A stretch of DNA of 64,000 nucleotides from SVEL01 sp045125245 (GTDB lineage Bacteria; Bacillota; Clostridia; Lachnospirales; Lachnospiraceae): the NCBI GenBank assembly GCA_045125245.1, contig JBGVNF010000060.1:5274-69273 (forward strand). Direction: 5' to 3'. Each line of letters opens with the position of its first letter. The first letter of the stretch is position 1. Made by a program: the position numbers and the translations under genes. Positions 15,208 through 24,495 of the stretch are shown one piece after another. Below the pieces are notes generated by a model. It had not been told where the DNA came from, did not search any database, and saw only the letters and a list, made by a program, of their open reading frames with translations.

Positions 15208-15927
15208 ATGGCAACACCACATAATAAAGCAGAGGTAGGACAGATAGCAAAGACAGTTCTTATGCCAGGAGATCCGTTGAGAGCAAAGTTTATAGCAGAT
15301 ACTTTTTTGACGGATGTGAAGCAGTTTAATGATGTAAGAAATATGTACGGATTTACAGGAATGTATGAAGGAGTCGAAGTTTCAGTTATGGGTTCTGGTA
15401 TGGGTATGCCATCTATTGGCATATATTCTTATGAACTATATACACAGTACGGTGTAGAGAATATTATCAGAATAGGTTCGGCAGGTTCATACTGTGAGGA
15501 AGCAAAGGTATATGATGTGGTTTTGGCGACAGAGGCATATTCAGAGTCTTCATACGCTAAAACACAGAGTGGCTATGATAAGGATAAAACATATCCTAAT
15601 ACAGAGCTTAATGATATGATAAAGAAGTGTGCTTCTAAGCTTGATATTCCAGTTCACGAAGGATGCATACATTCATCGGATGTATTTTATAGAGAGGGTG
15701 GAACAGATTATCAGGCATTGTATAATGAGAAGGGATGTTTGGCAGTAGAGATGGAGAGCTTTGCTTTGTTCCACAATGCAAGTGTACTTGGAAAGAAAGC
15801 AGCGTGTCTTCTTACTATATCAGATTCCTTTGTTTCAAATGAGGTTACAACGGCTGAGGAACGACAGAATTCATTTACAAATATGATGAAGATAGCTTTA
15901 CAGACAGCAGTTGAATTTGGTAAATAG
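15208..15927 (+). CDS. deoD: Purine-nucleoside phosphorylase, DeoD type
   Basis: Splits purine (deoxy)nucleosides with phosphate into base and (deoxy)ribose-1-phosphate. The 239-residue sequence starts MATPHNKAEVGQIAKTVLMP, with GDPLRAKFIA, MGSGMGMPSIGIYSYEL, IRIGSAGSY and the purine-binding AVEMESFALF region, all classic for trimeric-hexameric DeoD. GGAGGGG lies about 7 nt before the ATG. It is the first gene of a cluster with dgt, dnaG, rpoD and trmK, linking deoxynucleotide salvage with replication genes. Confidence 0.95.
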   Translation: MATPHNKAEVGQIAKTVLMPGDPLRAKFIADTFLTDVKQFNDVRNMYGFTGMYEGVEVSVMGSGMGMPSIGIYSYELYTQYGVENIIRIGSAGSYCEEAKVYDVVLATEAYSESSYAKTQSGYDKDKTYPNTELNDMIKKCASKLDIPVHEGCIHSSDVFYREGGTDYQALYNEKGCLAVEMESFALFHNASVLGKKAACLLTISDSFVSNEVTTAEERQNSFTNMMKIALQTAVEFGK

Positions 15928-15983
15928 ATATTTTAGCAATTATATACATTTTTTGACATAATTTTGGAGGTATGTGAATATAT

Positions 15984-16991
15984 ATGAATATTAGGGAACA
16001 GCTAGAACAATGCGAGGAGATTACTTTAAGTAAATATGCAGCCCACAGTAAATTATCCCGAGGTCGAGATGTGTTTGAAGAGCAGTGCGATATGAGAACT
16101 GTATATCAAAGAGATAGGGATAGAATTATTCACTGTAAGGCATTTAGACGTCTTAAGCATAAGACACAGGTTTTCCTTGCGCCAGCTGGTGACCATTATA
16201 GAACGAGATTAACACATACTTTAGAGGTATCACAGATAGCTAGGACTATCGCCAAATCTCTTAGGTTAAATGAGGATTTAACAGAGGCTATAGCCTTAGG
16301 TCATGATTTAGGTCATACTCCTTTCGGACATGCAGGTGAGAGAGCTCTTGATGAAGTGTGTTCTTTAGGCTTTTCGCATTTTGAACAAAGTGTTCGAATA
16401 GTGGAGAAGTTAGAAAAGGATGGACGTGGACTTAATCTTACTAAGGAAGTAAGGGATGGAATTCTTAATCATAGAACGTCAGGAAATCCATTTACTTTGG
16501 AGGGTAAGGTTGTCAGATTATCAGATAAAATAGCGTATATTAATCATGATATTGATGATGCCATAAGAGCAGGAATTCTTTCTGAGGAAGATATTCCTAA
16601 GAAGTATTCTGATGTGCTTGGTGCATCGACTAAGAGTCGATTAGATGGACTTATAAGAGATATTGTGAACAATAGTATCGATAAAGATGACATACATATG
16701 TCGGTGGAATTTGAAGATGCTATGAAAGGTCTTAGATTATATATGTTTGATAATGTATATAAAAATCCTGTGGCAAAGGGGCAGGAATATAAGGCTGAAA
16801 GTATGATAAAAAGTTTATATGAGTATTATTTGGCAGATTTAGGTAAGCTGCCAGAAGAATATATATATATGATAAAGGAATTAAATGAAGCACCAGAGAG
16901 AGTTGTGTGCGACTATATTTCAGGTATGAGTGACCAGTATTCAGTTCAAAAATTCCAGGAGGAGTTTGTACCGAAGTTCTGGAAGATATAA
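15984..16991 (+). CDS. dgt: Deoxyguanosinetriphosphate triphosphohydrolase-like HD protein
   Basis: An HD-domain phosphohydrolase that removes triphosphate from dNTPs. Motifs are HKTQVFLAP with DHYRTRLTHTLEVSQIAR, then HDLGHTPFGHAGE (the HD metal pair) and KIAYINHDIDDAIRAG. At 335 residues it is the short, type-2 Firmicute form. It directly precedes dnaG (14 nt), a conserved clostridial arrangement, which suggests co-expression with the primosome and a role in dNTP balance. Confidence 0.92.
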   Translation: MNIREQLEQCEEITLSKYAAHSKLSRGRDVFEEQCDMRTVYQRDRDRIIHCKAFRRLKHKTQVFLAPAGDHYRTRLTHTLEVSQIARTIAKSLRLNEDLTEAIALGHDLGHTPFGHAGERALDEVCSLGFSHFEQSVRIVEKLEKDGRGLNLTKEVRDGILNHRTSGNPFTLEGKVVRLSDKIAYINHDIDDAIRAGILSEEDIPKKYSDVLGASTKSRLDGLIRDIVNNSIDKDDIHMSVEFEDAMKGLRLYMFDNVYKNPVAKGQEYKAESMIKSLYEYYLADLGKLPEEYIYMIKELNEAPERVVCDYISGMSDQYSVQKFQEEFVPKFWKI

Positions 16992-17005
16992 GAGATGGAG
17001 CAGAT

Positions 17006-18778
17006 ATGTATTATTCAGATGATTTAATAGAAGAGATAAGAAGTAGAAATGATATCGTGGATGTTATTTCTTCTTATGTCAAATTAACAAAAAAGGGAAG
17101 CACTTACTTTGGTCTTTGTCCTTTTCATAATGAAAAATCACCGTCCTTTTCAGTTACGCCGTCTAAGCAGATGTATTATTGCTTCGGCTGTGGTCAGGGT
17201 GGAAATGTATTTACCTTTGTGATGAAATATGAAAATATGACATTTACAGATGCGGTAAAGTTCTTGGCGGATAAGGCGGGTATAAGTCTTCCTGAGCAGG
17301 AATATTCACCGGAGGAGAAGAAAAAGGCGGACTTGAAATCTCAGTTGTTAGATATTCACAAGGAAGCGGCTATGTATTTTTATCGCTTACTTAAAAGTGA
17401 GAAGGGGCAGAGAGCTTATGAGTATCTAAAGGGAAGAGGTTTGACAGATGAAACTATAAAAAACTTTGGATTGGGATATTCTAGCAATTATAGTGATGAT
17501 TTGTACAAGTATATAAAAAGTAAGGGATACAGTGACGAGGTTTTAAAGGAAAGTGGATTATTTTCATTTTCGGAGAAGGGTGTATACGATAAGTTTAATA
17601 ACCGAGTTATGTTCCCGATTATGGATATAAATAATCGAGTAATTGGATTTGGTGGACGAGTTATGGGAGATGGTAAGCCAAAGTACCTTAATTCACCAGA
17701 AACTATGCTTTTTGATAAAAGCTGTAACCTATATGGTATGAATATCGCCAGAGGTTCTAGAAAGGAATCTTTCTTAATGTGCGAGGGTTATATGGATGTC
17801 ATCGCCCTTCATCAGGCAGGATTTAATAATGCAGTAGCGTCATTGGGAACAGCACATACACCTAGACAGGCAAATCTTATAAGAAGATATGCAAAGGATG
17901 TATATTTAACCTTTGATAGCGATAATGCTGGAGTTATGGCAGCTCTTCGAGCTATTCCTATGCTTAAGGCATCGGGGCTTAATGTGAAAGTGATAGATAT
18001 GCGCCCACATAAGGATCCTGATGAATTCATTAAGGCATTAGGTCCAGAGGAGTATCAGAGACGCATTGATAATGCTAGAAATTCTTTTCTTTATCAAATT
18101 GATAATATGAAGGCTAGTGTAGATATGTCTATGCCAGAAAGTAAGGCTAAGTTTTACAATGATGTGGCCAAGAAGCTTTTAGAATTTGAAGATGAATTAG
18201 AGAGAAATGTATATATTGACGCAGTAAGTGAAGAATATATGATACCTAAGGATAGTCTTGTTAAGTCTATAAGCAGGATGGCACTTACTTATGAACCACC
18301 AAAGAATAAGTATGAATCGGCAAATACAGAAAATGATAAGACACAGGACAAGAAGAAGATAGAAAAGGATGACGGTATAAGAGCTGCACAAAAAACTCTT
18401 ATTACATGGCTTATTGATGAACCAGAGCTCTATAGCAAGATAAGGGGCATTATAAGTGCAAGGGATTTTGTGGAAAAACCATTTGATATAGTGGCGAAGA
18501 TGCTTTTTGAACAGTTAGAATCTGGAAGCATCAATCCAGCTGGCATTATAAATCGTTTTACTAGCGAAGTAGAGCAGTCAGAAGTGGCAAGCCTCTTTAA
18601 CAAAAATCTTCTTGAAGATATGTCTTTAAGCGAGAAGGAAAAGACACTTAATGATACAGTGATTAAAGTGAAAAAGAATAGTATAGATTACAGAAATAGT
18701 ACAGTGACTGATATTATGGAGCTTCAAAGTATTGTTAAGGAGCAAAATGAATTGTCAAAAATTCATATTCGTTTATAG
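17006..18778 (+). CDS. dnaG: DNA primase
   Basis: Synthesises RNA primers for replication. The 590-residue protein has a CHC2 zinc finger (C38, H41, C59, C62 in CPFHNEKSPS...YYCFGCGQGG), the RNA-polymerase-like core with VIGFGGRVMGDGKPKYLNS, a TOPRIM segment with LMCEGYMDVIALHQAG and YLTFDSDNAGVMAALRA, and a C-terminal helicase-interacting region. Sits between dgt and rpoD with gaps of 14 and 20 nt, the standard macromolecular synthesis operon. Confidence 0.96.
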   Translation: MYYSDDLIEEIRSRNDIVDVISSYVKLTKKGSTYFGLCPFHNEKSPSFSVTPSKQMYYCFGCGQGGNVFTFVMKYENMTFTDAVKFLADKAGISLPEQEYSPEEKKKADLKSQLLDIHKEAAMYFYRLLKSEKGQRAYEYLKGRGLTDETIKNFGLGYSSNYSDDLYKYIKSKGYSDEVLKESGLFSFSEKGVYDKFNNRVMFPIMDINNRVIGFGGRVMGDGKPKYLNSPETMLFDKSCNLYGMNIARGSRKESFLMCEGYMDVIALHQAGFNNAVASLGTAHTPRQANLIRRYAKDVYLTFDSDNAGVMAALRAIPMLKASGLNVKVIDMRPHKDPDEFIKALGPEEYQRRIDNARNSFLYQIDNMKASVDMSMPESKAKFYNDVAKKLLEFEDELERNVYIDAVSEEYMIPKDSLVKSISRMALTYEPPKNKYESANTENDKTQDKKKIEKDDGIRAAQKTLITWLIDEPELYSKIRGIISARDFVEKPFDIVAKMLFEQLESGSINPAGIINRFTSEVEQSEVASLFNKNLLEDMSLSEKEKTLNDTVIKVKKNSIDYRNSTVTDIMELQSIVKEQNELSKIHIRL

Positions 18779-18798
18779 AGGGTGTAAGGGAGGTTTTT

Positions 18799-19929
18799 AT
18801 GGACAATAATATGACAGCATTTGAGGAAGGGTTAAATAAGCTTGTAGAAGAAGCAAAGAATAATAAAAATGTTATCGAATATGATAATATACCGTCTTAT
18901 TTTAATGATATTCAGCTTACAGATGAGATATATGATAAGATTTTAGATGAGCTGGATGCAAGAAAAATAGATATTCTTAAGATAACAGATGAAGATGAAG
19001 ACATAGTGCCAATTGAGGAATTAGCAGAGATAGAAGAAAATGCTATGGAAGCTGATGAACTTGATTTGGAAAAGCTAGAGATGGAAGTGCTAGATGGAAT
19101 CAATCTGGAGGATCCTGTAAGGATGTATCTAAAGGAAATTGGCAAGGTTCCATTATTATCATCTGATGAAGAGATTGAATTGGCAAAGAGAATGGAAGAC
19201 GGTGATGAACTGGCGAGAGCTCGTCTGGCCGAAGCTAATTTAAGATTAGTAGTTAGTATCGCAAAGAAGTATCTTGGAAGAGGATTACTATTCTTAGATT
19301 TGATTCAGGAAGGAAATCTTGGACTTATCAAGGCTGTAGAAAAGTTTGATTATAGGAAAGGGTATAAGTTTAGTACTTATGCTACATGGTGGATAAGGCA
19401 AGCTATAACAAGAGCTATAGCGGATCAGGCAAGAACTATTAGAATTCCTGTTCATATGGTGGAAACCATCAACAGAGTTACAAGAGTTTCTAGACAGATG
19501 ATGCAGGAATTAGGTAGAGAACCTTCGGTTGAAGAGATTGCAGAAGAGATGAATTTATCTGAGGAAAAGGTAAGAGAGATATTGAAGGTTGCACAGGAGC
19601 CAGTATCACTTGAATCGCCTGTAGGAGAGGAAGAGGATAGTCACCTTGGAGATTTTATTCAGGATGAAAATATTACAACACCTGCAGATGCAGCAGCCTT
19701 ATTGCTATTAAAAGAACAGCTAGATGAGGCTATGTCAGCGCTTACAGATAGAGAGAAAGAAGTTTTGAGAATGCGCTTTGGGTTAAATGAAGCACAGCCA
19801 CTTACTTTGGAACAGGTAGGCAAACACTTTAATGTAACAAGAGAGCGTATAAGACAGATTGAAGCGAAGGCATTGAGAAAGCTTAAGCATCCAAGTAGAA
19901 GTAAAAAACTAAGGGATTATCTTGAGTAA
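18799..19929 (+). CDS. rpoD: RNA polymerase primary sigma factor (first copy)
   Basis: The housekeeping sigma70/SigA, 376 residues. A region 1.1-like N-terminus (about 1-85) is followed by DPVRMYLKEIGKVPLL (1.2), ANLRLVVSIAKKYLGRGLLF and DLIQEGNLGLIKAVEKFDY (2), YATWWIRQAITRAIADQART (2.3-2.4), VHMVETINR (3) and VTRERIRQIEAKALRKL (4.2). Position behind dnaG marks it as the usual primary sigma gene. A second protein with the same full architecture is encoded at 33821-34939. AGGGAGG lies about 9 nt upstream. Confidence 0.95.
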   Translation: MDNNMTAFEEGLNKLVEEAKNNKNVIEYDNIPSYFNDIQLTDEIYDKILDELDARKIDILKITDEDEDIVPIEELAEIEENAMEADELDLEKLEMEVLDGINLEDPVRMYLKEIGKVPLLSSDEEIELAKRMEDGDELARARLAEANLRLVVSIAKKYLGRGLLFLDLIQEGNLGLIKAVEKFDYRKGYKFSTYATWWIRQAITRAIADQARTIRIPVHMVETINRVTRVSRQMMQELGREPSVEEIAEEMNLSEEKVREILKVAQEPVSLESPVGEEEDSHLGDFIQDENITTPADAAALLLLKEQLDEAMSALTDREKEVLRMRFGLNEAQPLTLEQVGKHFNVTRERIRQIEAKALRKLKHPSRSKKLRDYLE

Positions 19930-19943
19930 TTAGGAGACAACAT

Positions 19944-20699
19944 ATGAAAAATATTCAGATATCGAAGAGATTAAAATATGTGTCGGATTTTATTACGCCG
20001 GGACTTGTGCTTGCTGATATTGGTACAGATCATGGTTTTATTCCCATATATATGGTATTGGATGGAAAAACTCCAAAAGCATATGCTATGGATATCAATG
20101 AAGGACCATTGGAGCGAGCCAAGGAACATATTTTAGAAAAACAGCTTGGAGATAAAATTGAAACTAGATTATCTGATGGACTAGATAAACTTAATGGAGG
20201 AGAAGCTCAGTCGGTGCTTATAGCTGGTATGGGTGGAGCTCTTATTATTAAGATTTTAAGTGAAGGTGGACATGCTCTAGAGGGTGTAGAAGAGTTGATA
20301 TTATCGCCACACACGGAAGCTGATTTAGTAAGAGAGTTTCTTAAGTCCACAGAGTTTATAATTGAAAAAGAAGGTATGGTTATCGACGCTTCTAAGTATT
20401 ATGTGGTGATAAAAGCAAGGCGAAGAAAAGATGGAGAAGAGGGCTTGCTTTATGAAAAAGAAGATAAAGCACCACAGGGTGTAGATGAAGAACTATATAG
20501 GACGCTTTGTATTAAATATGGAAGAGTACTTTTAGAGGAGAAGAACCTTATATTAAAAGAATTTTTAAATAAGGAGCTTGGTACATATAACAAGATTTAT
20601 GAAGGTCTAAAAAGTAATGTAACTGAAGCTGGCTTAAAAAGAAGAGAAGAAATTTGTGAAATTTTAGAACATTTAAAAGCAGCTATTAATATTTTATAA
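19944..20699 (+). CDS. trmK: tRNA (adenine(22)-N(1))-methyltransferase
   Basis: Methylates A22 of tRNA using S-adenosylmethionine. The 251-residue Rossmann protein starts with ISKRLKYVSDFI and has the SAM loop LADIGTDHGFIPIY, then AMDINEGPLERAKEHI and LIAGMGGALI. The rpoD-trmK order is conserved in Firmicutes. It overlaps nothing but sits 14 nt from rpoD and 21 nt from the next gene, so it is in the same operon. Confidence 0.92.
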   Translation: MKNIQISKRLKYVSDFITPGLVLADIGTDHGFIPIYMVLDGKTPKAYAMDINEGPLERAKEHILEKQLGDKIETRLSDGLDKLNGGEAQSVLIAGMGGALIIKILSEGGHALEGVEELILSPHTEADLVREFLKSTEFIIEKEGMVIDASKYYVVIKARRRKDGEEGLLYEKEDKAPQGVDEELYRTLCIKYGRVLLEEKNLILKEFLNKELGTYNKIYEGLKSNVTEAGLKRREEICEILEHLKAAINIL

Positions 20700-20720
20700 T
20701 ATGAAAGGGGGAATTTACCC

Positions 20721-22382
20721 ATGGCAAATGTAATGGTAAATGTATGTGGTGAGGAAAGAGAGTATCCGGCTGGAACACAGCTTTTGGAAGTGGCCGAGGA
20801 ATATAAGAAAATATTCCGTTATGATATAGCTCTAGCGATGGTTGATAATAAGCTCAGCGAGCTTACGAAAGCATTGAAGCCAAATAGTAAGATTAAGTTT
20901 GTTACAGTAGGTGAAACCTGCGGTAATCAGGCGTACAGAAGAAGTGTTACTCTTCTTATGCTCAAGGCATTTTATGATGTGTGTGGAGAGCAAAATATTG
21001 ATAAAATCACTGTAGAGTTCTCGCTTAGTAAGGGTTATTACTGTACTCTTAAAGGAAATGTAAGGCTTACTAGAGAATTGCTTATGTCTGTTAAAAAGCA
21101 TATGTCTCAGATGGTATTTCAGAATCTTCCTATTGTCAAAAGTACTATTCCTACAAATGAGGCGATAGAGAGATTTAAAAAGAACAATATGCCTGACAAG
21201 GAAAAGTTATTTAGCTTTAGAAGAAGCTCAATGGTTAATGTTTATTCTTTAAATGGATTTGAGAATTATTTCTATGGCTATATGCTTCCATCTACAGGGT
21301 ACTTAAAGTATTTTGAATTGTATCCATATGATGAAGGCTTTGTGCTTCAGATGCCTGTTAAGGAGTCGCCTGAGACAGTGCCAGCCTTTAAACCACAAAA
21401 CAAGCTTTTTAATGTTCTTAAAGAGTCTACAAGCTGGGGAAGAATGATGGGTGTAGATACTGTTGGAGCTTTGAATCAAGAGATATCAAAGGGAAATATC
21501 AATGATATTATATTGATTCAGGAAGCATTACAGGAAAAGAGAATTGCTTTAATAGCACAAGAGATTGATGAAAGACCAAATGTGAAGTTTGTTATGGTAG
21601 CAGGACCATCATCATCTGGTAAGACAACATTTGCACATAGACTAGCTATTCAGTTGAAGACTTTGGGTAAAAAGGTTCACACAATTGCTGTTGATGATTA
21701 TTTTGTAAATAGAGAAAACACTCCAAGAGATGAGAATGGTGATTATAATTACGAGATATTAGAGGCATTGGATGTAGAGCAATTTAACCGTGATATGACA
21801 GCTCTTAAGAATGGTGAAGTAGTAGATATGCCTACATTCAATTTTAAGACTGGTAAGAGAGAGTATAAGGGAAAGAAGCTACAGTTAGCAGAAGGCGATA
21901 TACTTGTTATCGAAGGTATTCATTGTCTTAATGATAACTTGTCATATTCTCTTGATAGAGATAGCAAATATAAGATTTACATCAGTGCTCTTACTTCGTT
22001 AAATGTAGATGAACACAATAGAATTCCGACAACAGATGGAAGACTGATTAGAAGAATTGTAAGAGATGCAAGAACTAGAGCAACATCGGCGGAAGAAACT
22101 ATCGCAAGATGGCCTTCTGTTAGAAGAGGTGAAGAACATCATATATTCCCATTCCAGGAGGAAGCAGATGCTATGTTTAATTCAGCTCTCATATATGAGG
22201 TGAGTGTGCTTAAACAGTATTGTGAACCATTACTTTTCAGCATACCTACAACTAGTCCATATTATGCTGAGGCAAATAGATTACTTAAATTCCTTAATTA
22301 CTTCTTAGGAGTTAGCAGCGAAAATATTCCAAGCAATTCTTTGATAAGAGAATTCGCAGGAGGAAGCTGCTTTAAGGTATAA
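20721..22382 (+). CDS. Nucleoside (uridine-type) kinase with TGS-like N-terminus
   Basis: A 553-residue two-part protein: an N-terminal half with a TGS-like domain (MANVMVNVCGEEREYPAGTQ) and a ThrRS second-additional-domain-like segment, then a P-loop kinase domain with AGPSSSGKTTFAHRL and DDYFVNRENTPRDE, as in uridine kinase and phosphoribulokinase relatives. This fused architecture is common in Clostridia, annotated nucleoside kinase. It is last in the deoD-dgt-dnaG-rpoD-trmK run. GGGGG precedes its ATG. Specific substrate is inferred only. Confidence 0.85.
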   Translation: MANVMVNVCGEEREYPAGTQLLEVAEEYKKIFRYDIALAMVDNKLSELTKALKPNSKIKFVTVGETCGNQAYRRSVTLLMLKAFYDVCGEQNIDKITVEFSLSKGYYCTLKGNVRLTRELLMSVKKHMSQMVFQNLPIVKSTIPTNEAIERFKKNNMPDKEKLFSFRRSSMVNVYSLNGFENYFYGYMLPSTGYLKYFELYPYDEGFVLQMPVKESPETVPAFKPQNKLFNVLKESTSWGRMMGVDTVGALNQEISKGNINDIILIQEALQEKRIALIAQEIDERPNVKFVMVAGPSSSGKTTFAHRLAIQLKTLGKKVHTIAVDDYFVNRENTPRDENGDYNYEILEALDVEQFNRDMTALKNGEVVDMPTFNFKTGKREYKGKKLQLAEGDILVIEGIHCLNDNLSYSLDRDSKYKIYISALTSLNVDEHNRIPTTDGRLIRRIVRDARTRATSAEETIARWPSVRRGEEHHIFPFQEEADAMFNSALIYEVSVLKQYCEPLLFSIPTTSPYYAEANRLLKFLNYFLGVSSENIPSNSLIREFAGGSCFKV

Positions 22383-22390
22383 TTGTTCAA

Positions 22391-22419
22391 TTGACAAATC
22401 ATTGATAAAGTGATATAAA
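22391..22419 (+). promoter_or_regulatory. rnpB promoter
   Basis: Near-consensus TTGACA (22391-22396), 17 nt, TATAAA (22414-22419), 8 nt before the predicted 5' end of the RNA. Confidence 0.8.
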
Positions 22420-22426
22420 ATGTGAG

Positions 22427-22833
22427 TGAGTAAGACGGATGGTCGCGGCTGCAGAGACGAAAGGCTGCAGGTGAGGAAAGTCCGGGCTTCATAGGGCAGG
22501 ATGCCAGATAACGTCTGGTGGAGGCGACTCTAAGGAAAGTGCAACAGAAATATACAGCTAAGTCCAGAATTCGCTTTGCGAATTCGGACATAAGTCCAAA
22601 TTTCCTCGGAAATTTGGACCAGTCTTGGATTTAGTAATGGTGGAATGGCAGTGTAAGAGACTACCGCCTGGTTGGTAACAAACAGGGCATATGTAAACCC
22701 CATCCGAAGCAAGACCGAACAGAAAGCATAAGGTGGCCCGCTTCGCTTTCGGGTAGGTCGCTTGATTCCGTTGGTGACAGCGGAACTAGATAGATGATCA
22801 TCGATAACATAACCCGGCTTATAGTTTTACTCA
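22427..22833 (+). ncRNA. rnpB: RNase P RNA
   Basis: The catalytic RNA that matures tRNA 5' ends. It contains GAGGAAAGTCCGGGC (the universal 5' core, about 22474-22488), GCAACAGAAA, CTACCGCCTGGTTGGTAACA, AAACCCCATCCGAAGCAAGA and the closing AGATAGATGATCATC...AACCCGGCTTA. The ends TGAGTAA (22427-22433) and TTTACTCA (22826-22833) form helix P1. A middle insert carries two back-to-back, nearly perfect hairpins (22562-22621). It has its own strong promoter and a strong terminator at 22835-22876. Confidence 0.95.
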
Positions 22834-22834
22834 T

Positions 22835-22876
22835 AAAAAAGAAGCATGAATTCTATGATTCGTGCTTCTTTTTTGT
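22835..22876. terminator. rnpB terminator (also downstream of pyrI)
   Basis: AAAAAAGAAGCATGAA and TTCGTGCTTCTTTTTT form a strong stem with T tracts on both strands, serving rnpB and the convergent pyrBI operon. Confidence 0.85.
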
Positions 22877-22899
22877 ATAATCCCAGTTAATATAAGGAA

Positions 22900-23334
22900 T
22901 TACATATTTGAAAATTTCTCTTCACAATATTTACATCTATAAACCTGTTTTGCTTCATCTGTCAAATAGAAAATCTGGTCTAATTCCTGCTCAATAGATG
23001 TGATACATCTAGGATTCTTGCATTTTAAAACATTCTTAATTGACTTAGGAAGAGTGAGCTGCTTTTTATCTACGATAGTAGAATCGTGGATGATATTAAC
23101 AGTAATGTTGTGGTCTACATATCCTAAGATATCAAGGTTAATAACATCGATAGGACACTCGATTTTGATAATATCTTTTCTTCCCATTTTGCTACTCTTA
23201 GCATTCTTGATAATAGCAACCTGACAGTCTAATTTATCAAGACCAAGGTATTTATATATTTCCATAGATTTGCCAGCCTTGATATGGTCAAGTACAAATC
23301 CTTCCTTTAAACTACCTACATTTAACATATTCAT
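22900..23334 (-). CDS. pyrI: Aspartate carbamoyltransferase regulatory subunit
   Basis: The nucleotide-sensing subunit of ATCase. The 144-residue chain has the nucleotide-binding N-terminal part (GSLKEGFVLDHIKAGKSM) and a C-terminal zinc domain with four cysteines (CKNPRC and CKYCEE). It follows pyrB by 14 nt. An AAAGGA site lies before the ATG at 23334. Presence of PyrI predicts allosteric control of pyrimidine synthesis by CTP/ATP. No PyrR-binding leader was evident. Confidence 0.94.
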   Translation of the reverse strand: MNMLNVGSLKEGFVLDHIKAGKSMEIYKYLGLDKLDCQVAIIKNAKSSKMGRKDIIKIECPIDVINLDILGYVDHNITVNIIHDSTIVDKKQLTLPKSIKNVLKCKNPRCITSIEQELDQIFYLTDEAKQVYRCKYCEEKFSNM

Positions 23335-23348
23335 ACATCCTTTCTAGA

Positions 23349-24272
23349 TTAGTTATCGTCAGTTAATCCAAGAAGTGTCAAGATAATGGCCATTCTTACA
23401 TATACGCTGTACTGAACCTGTTTGAAGTAGCAAGCTCTTGGGTCATCATCTATCTCTACAGAGATTTCATTAACACGTGGAAGTGGATGAAGTACAAGCA
23501 TTCCTTCGTTTGCTAAATTCATCTTTTCCTTATCGAGAATATATGAATCTTTTAAACGGATGTATTCTTCTTCGTTAAAGAAACGTTCCTGCTGAACTCT
23601 CGTCATATAGAGAATATCTAAATCCTTAAGCTTGTCTTCCATATGAGTTACCTCTTCGTATGGAATGTTATTGGCATCAAGTACATCTTCTCTTATGTAG
23701 CTAGGAATTCTAAGCTCCTTAGGGGAGATAAGTATAAACTTTACATTCTCATATCTAACTAAAGATTTGATAAGAGAGTGAACTGTACGTCCAAACTTTA
23801 AGTCACCACAAAGACCGATTGTGAGATTGTCTAATCGACCTTTTAATGAACGTATAGTCATCATATCTGTAAGAGTCTGGGTTGGGTGCTGATGTCCGCC
23901 ATCGCCTGCATTGATAACAGGAATACGTGATTTCATAGAGGCAACTGTAGGTGCACCTTCTTTTGGATGACGCATGGCACATATATCTGCATAGCAAGAA
24001 ACCATACGAATTGTATCAGAAACGCTCTCGCCCTTTGACGCAGAGCTTGATGAAGCTGATGAAAAACCTAAAACTGAGCCACCTAGGTTAAGCATGGCTG
24101 CTTCGAAACTGAGACGAGTACGAGTGCTTGGCTCATAGAATAATGTAGCGATTTTCTTTCCTTTACATTTTTCGCTGTATTTTGCAGGATTCTTTTCAAT
24201 ATCGCTTGCTAAATCGAGTAACTTTGCTGTCTCTTCAACTGTAAAATCCAAAGGATTTAATAAATGTCTCAT
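23349..24272 (-). CDS. pyrB: Aspartate carbamoyltransferase catalytic subunit
   Basis: Condenses carbamoyl phosphate with aspartate, the first committed pyrimidine step. Motifs are PSTRTRLSFEAAMLNLGG (carbamoyl-phosphate site), HPTQTLTDMMTI and HPLPRVNEI. From the ATG at 24272 it is 307 residues, standard for the family; AAAGGA lies about 9 nt upstream. An in-frame start 63 nt earlier would add an unlikely extension. A minus-strand promoter (TTGATT 24337-24342, 17 nt, TAAAAT 24314-24319) gives a leader of about 35 nt. Confidence 0.95.
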   Translation of the reverse strand: MRHLLNPLDFTVEETAKLLDLASDIEKNPAKYSEKCKGKKIATLFYEPSTRTRLSFEAAMLNLGGSVLGFSSASSSSASKGESVSDTIRMVSCYADICAMRHPKEGAPTVASMKSRIPVINAGDGGHQHPTQTLTDMMTIRSLKGRLDNLTIGLCGDLKFGRTVHSLIKSLVRYENVKFILISPKELRIPSYIREDVLDANNIPYEEVTHMEDKLKDLDILYMTRVQQERFFNEEEYIRLKDSYILDKEKMNLANEGMLVLHPLPRVNEISVEIDDDPRACYFKQVQYSVYVRMAIILTLLGLTDDN

Positions 24273-24313
24273 TTGACACATCCTTTCCGCATATTGCTTT
24301 TTTAACTGTGCAT

Positions 24314-24342
24314 ATTTTAATACAAATTTACGCAAAAATCAA
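24314..24342 (-). promoter_or_regulatory. pyrBI promoter
   Basis: Minus-strand TTGATT (24337-24342), 17 nt, TAAAAT (24314-24319). The short leader leaves no room for a PyrR-type attenuator. Confidence 0.6.
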
Positions 24343-24495
24343 TGGTATTAGGGATAACAAAAATAATAATTTTAGCCTATTTACAAATGTCGAAAAAAGG
24401 AGTAATATATACATATCTTATTTTTATTTTTCAAAAAATCATCTGTGAATCACAGAGTTATTTCCCTATGCTTTTTTGTAAAGATTGGAGGAAAA

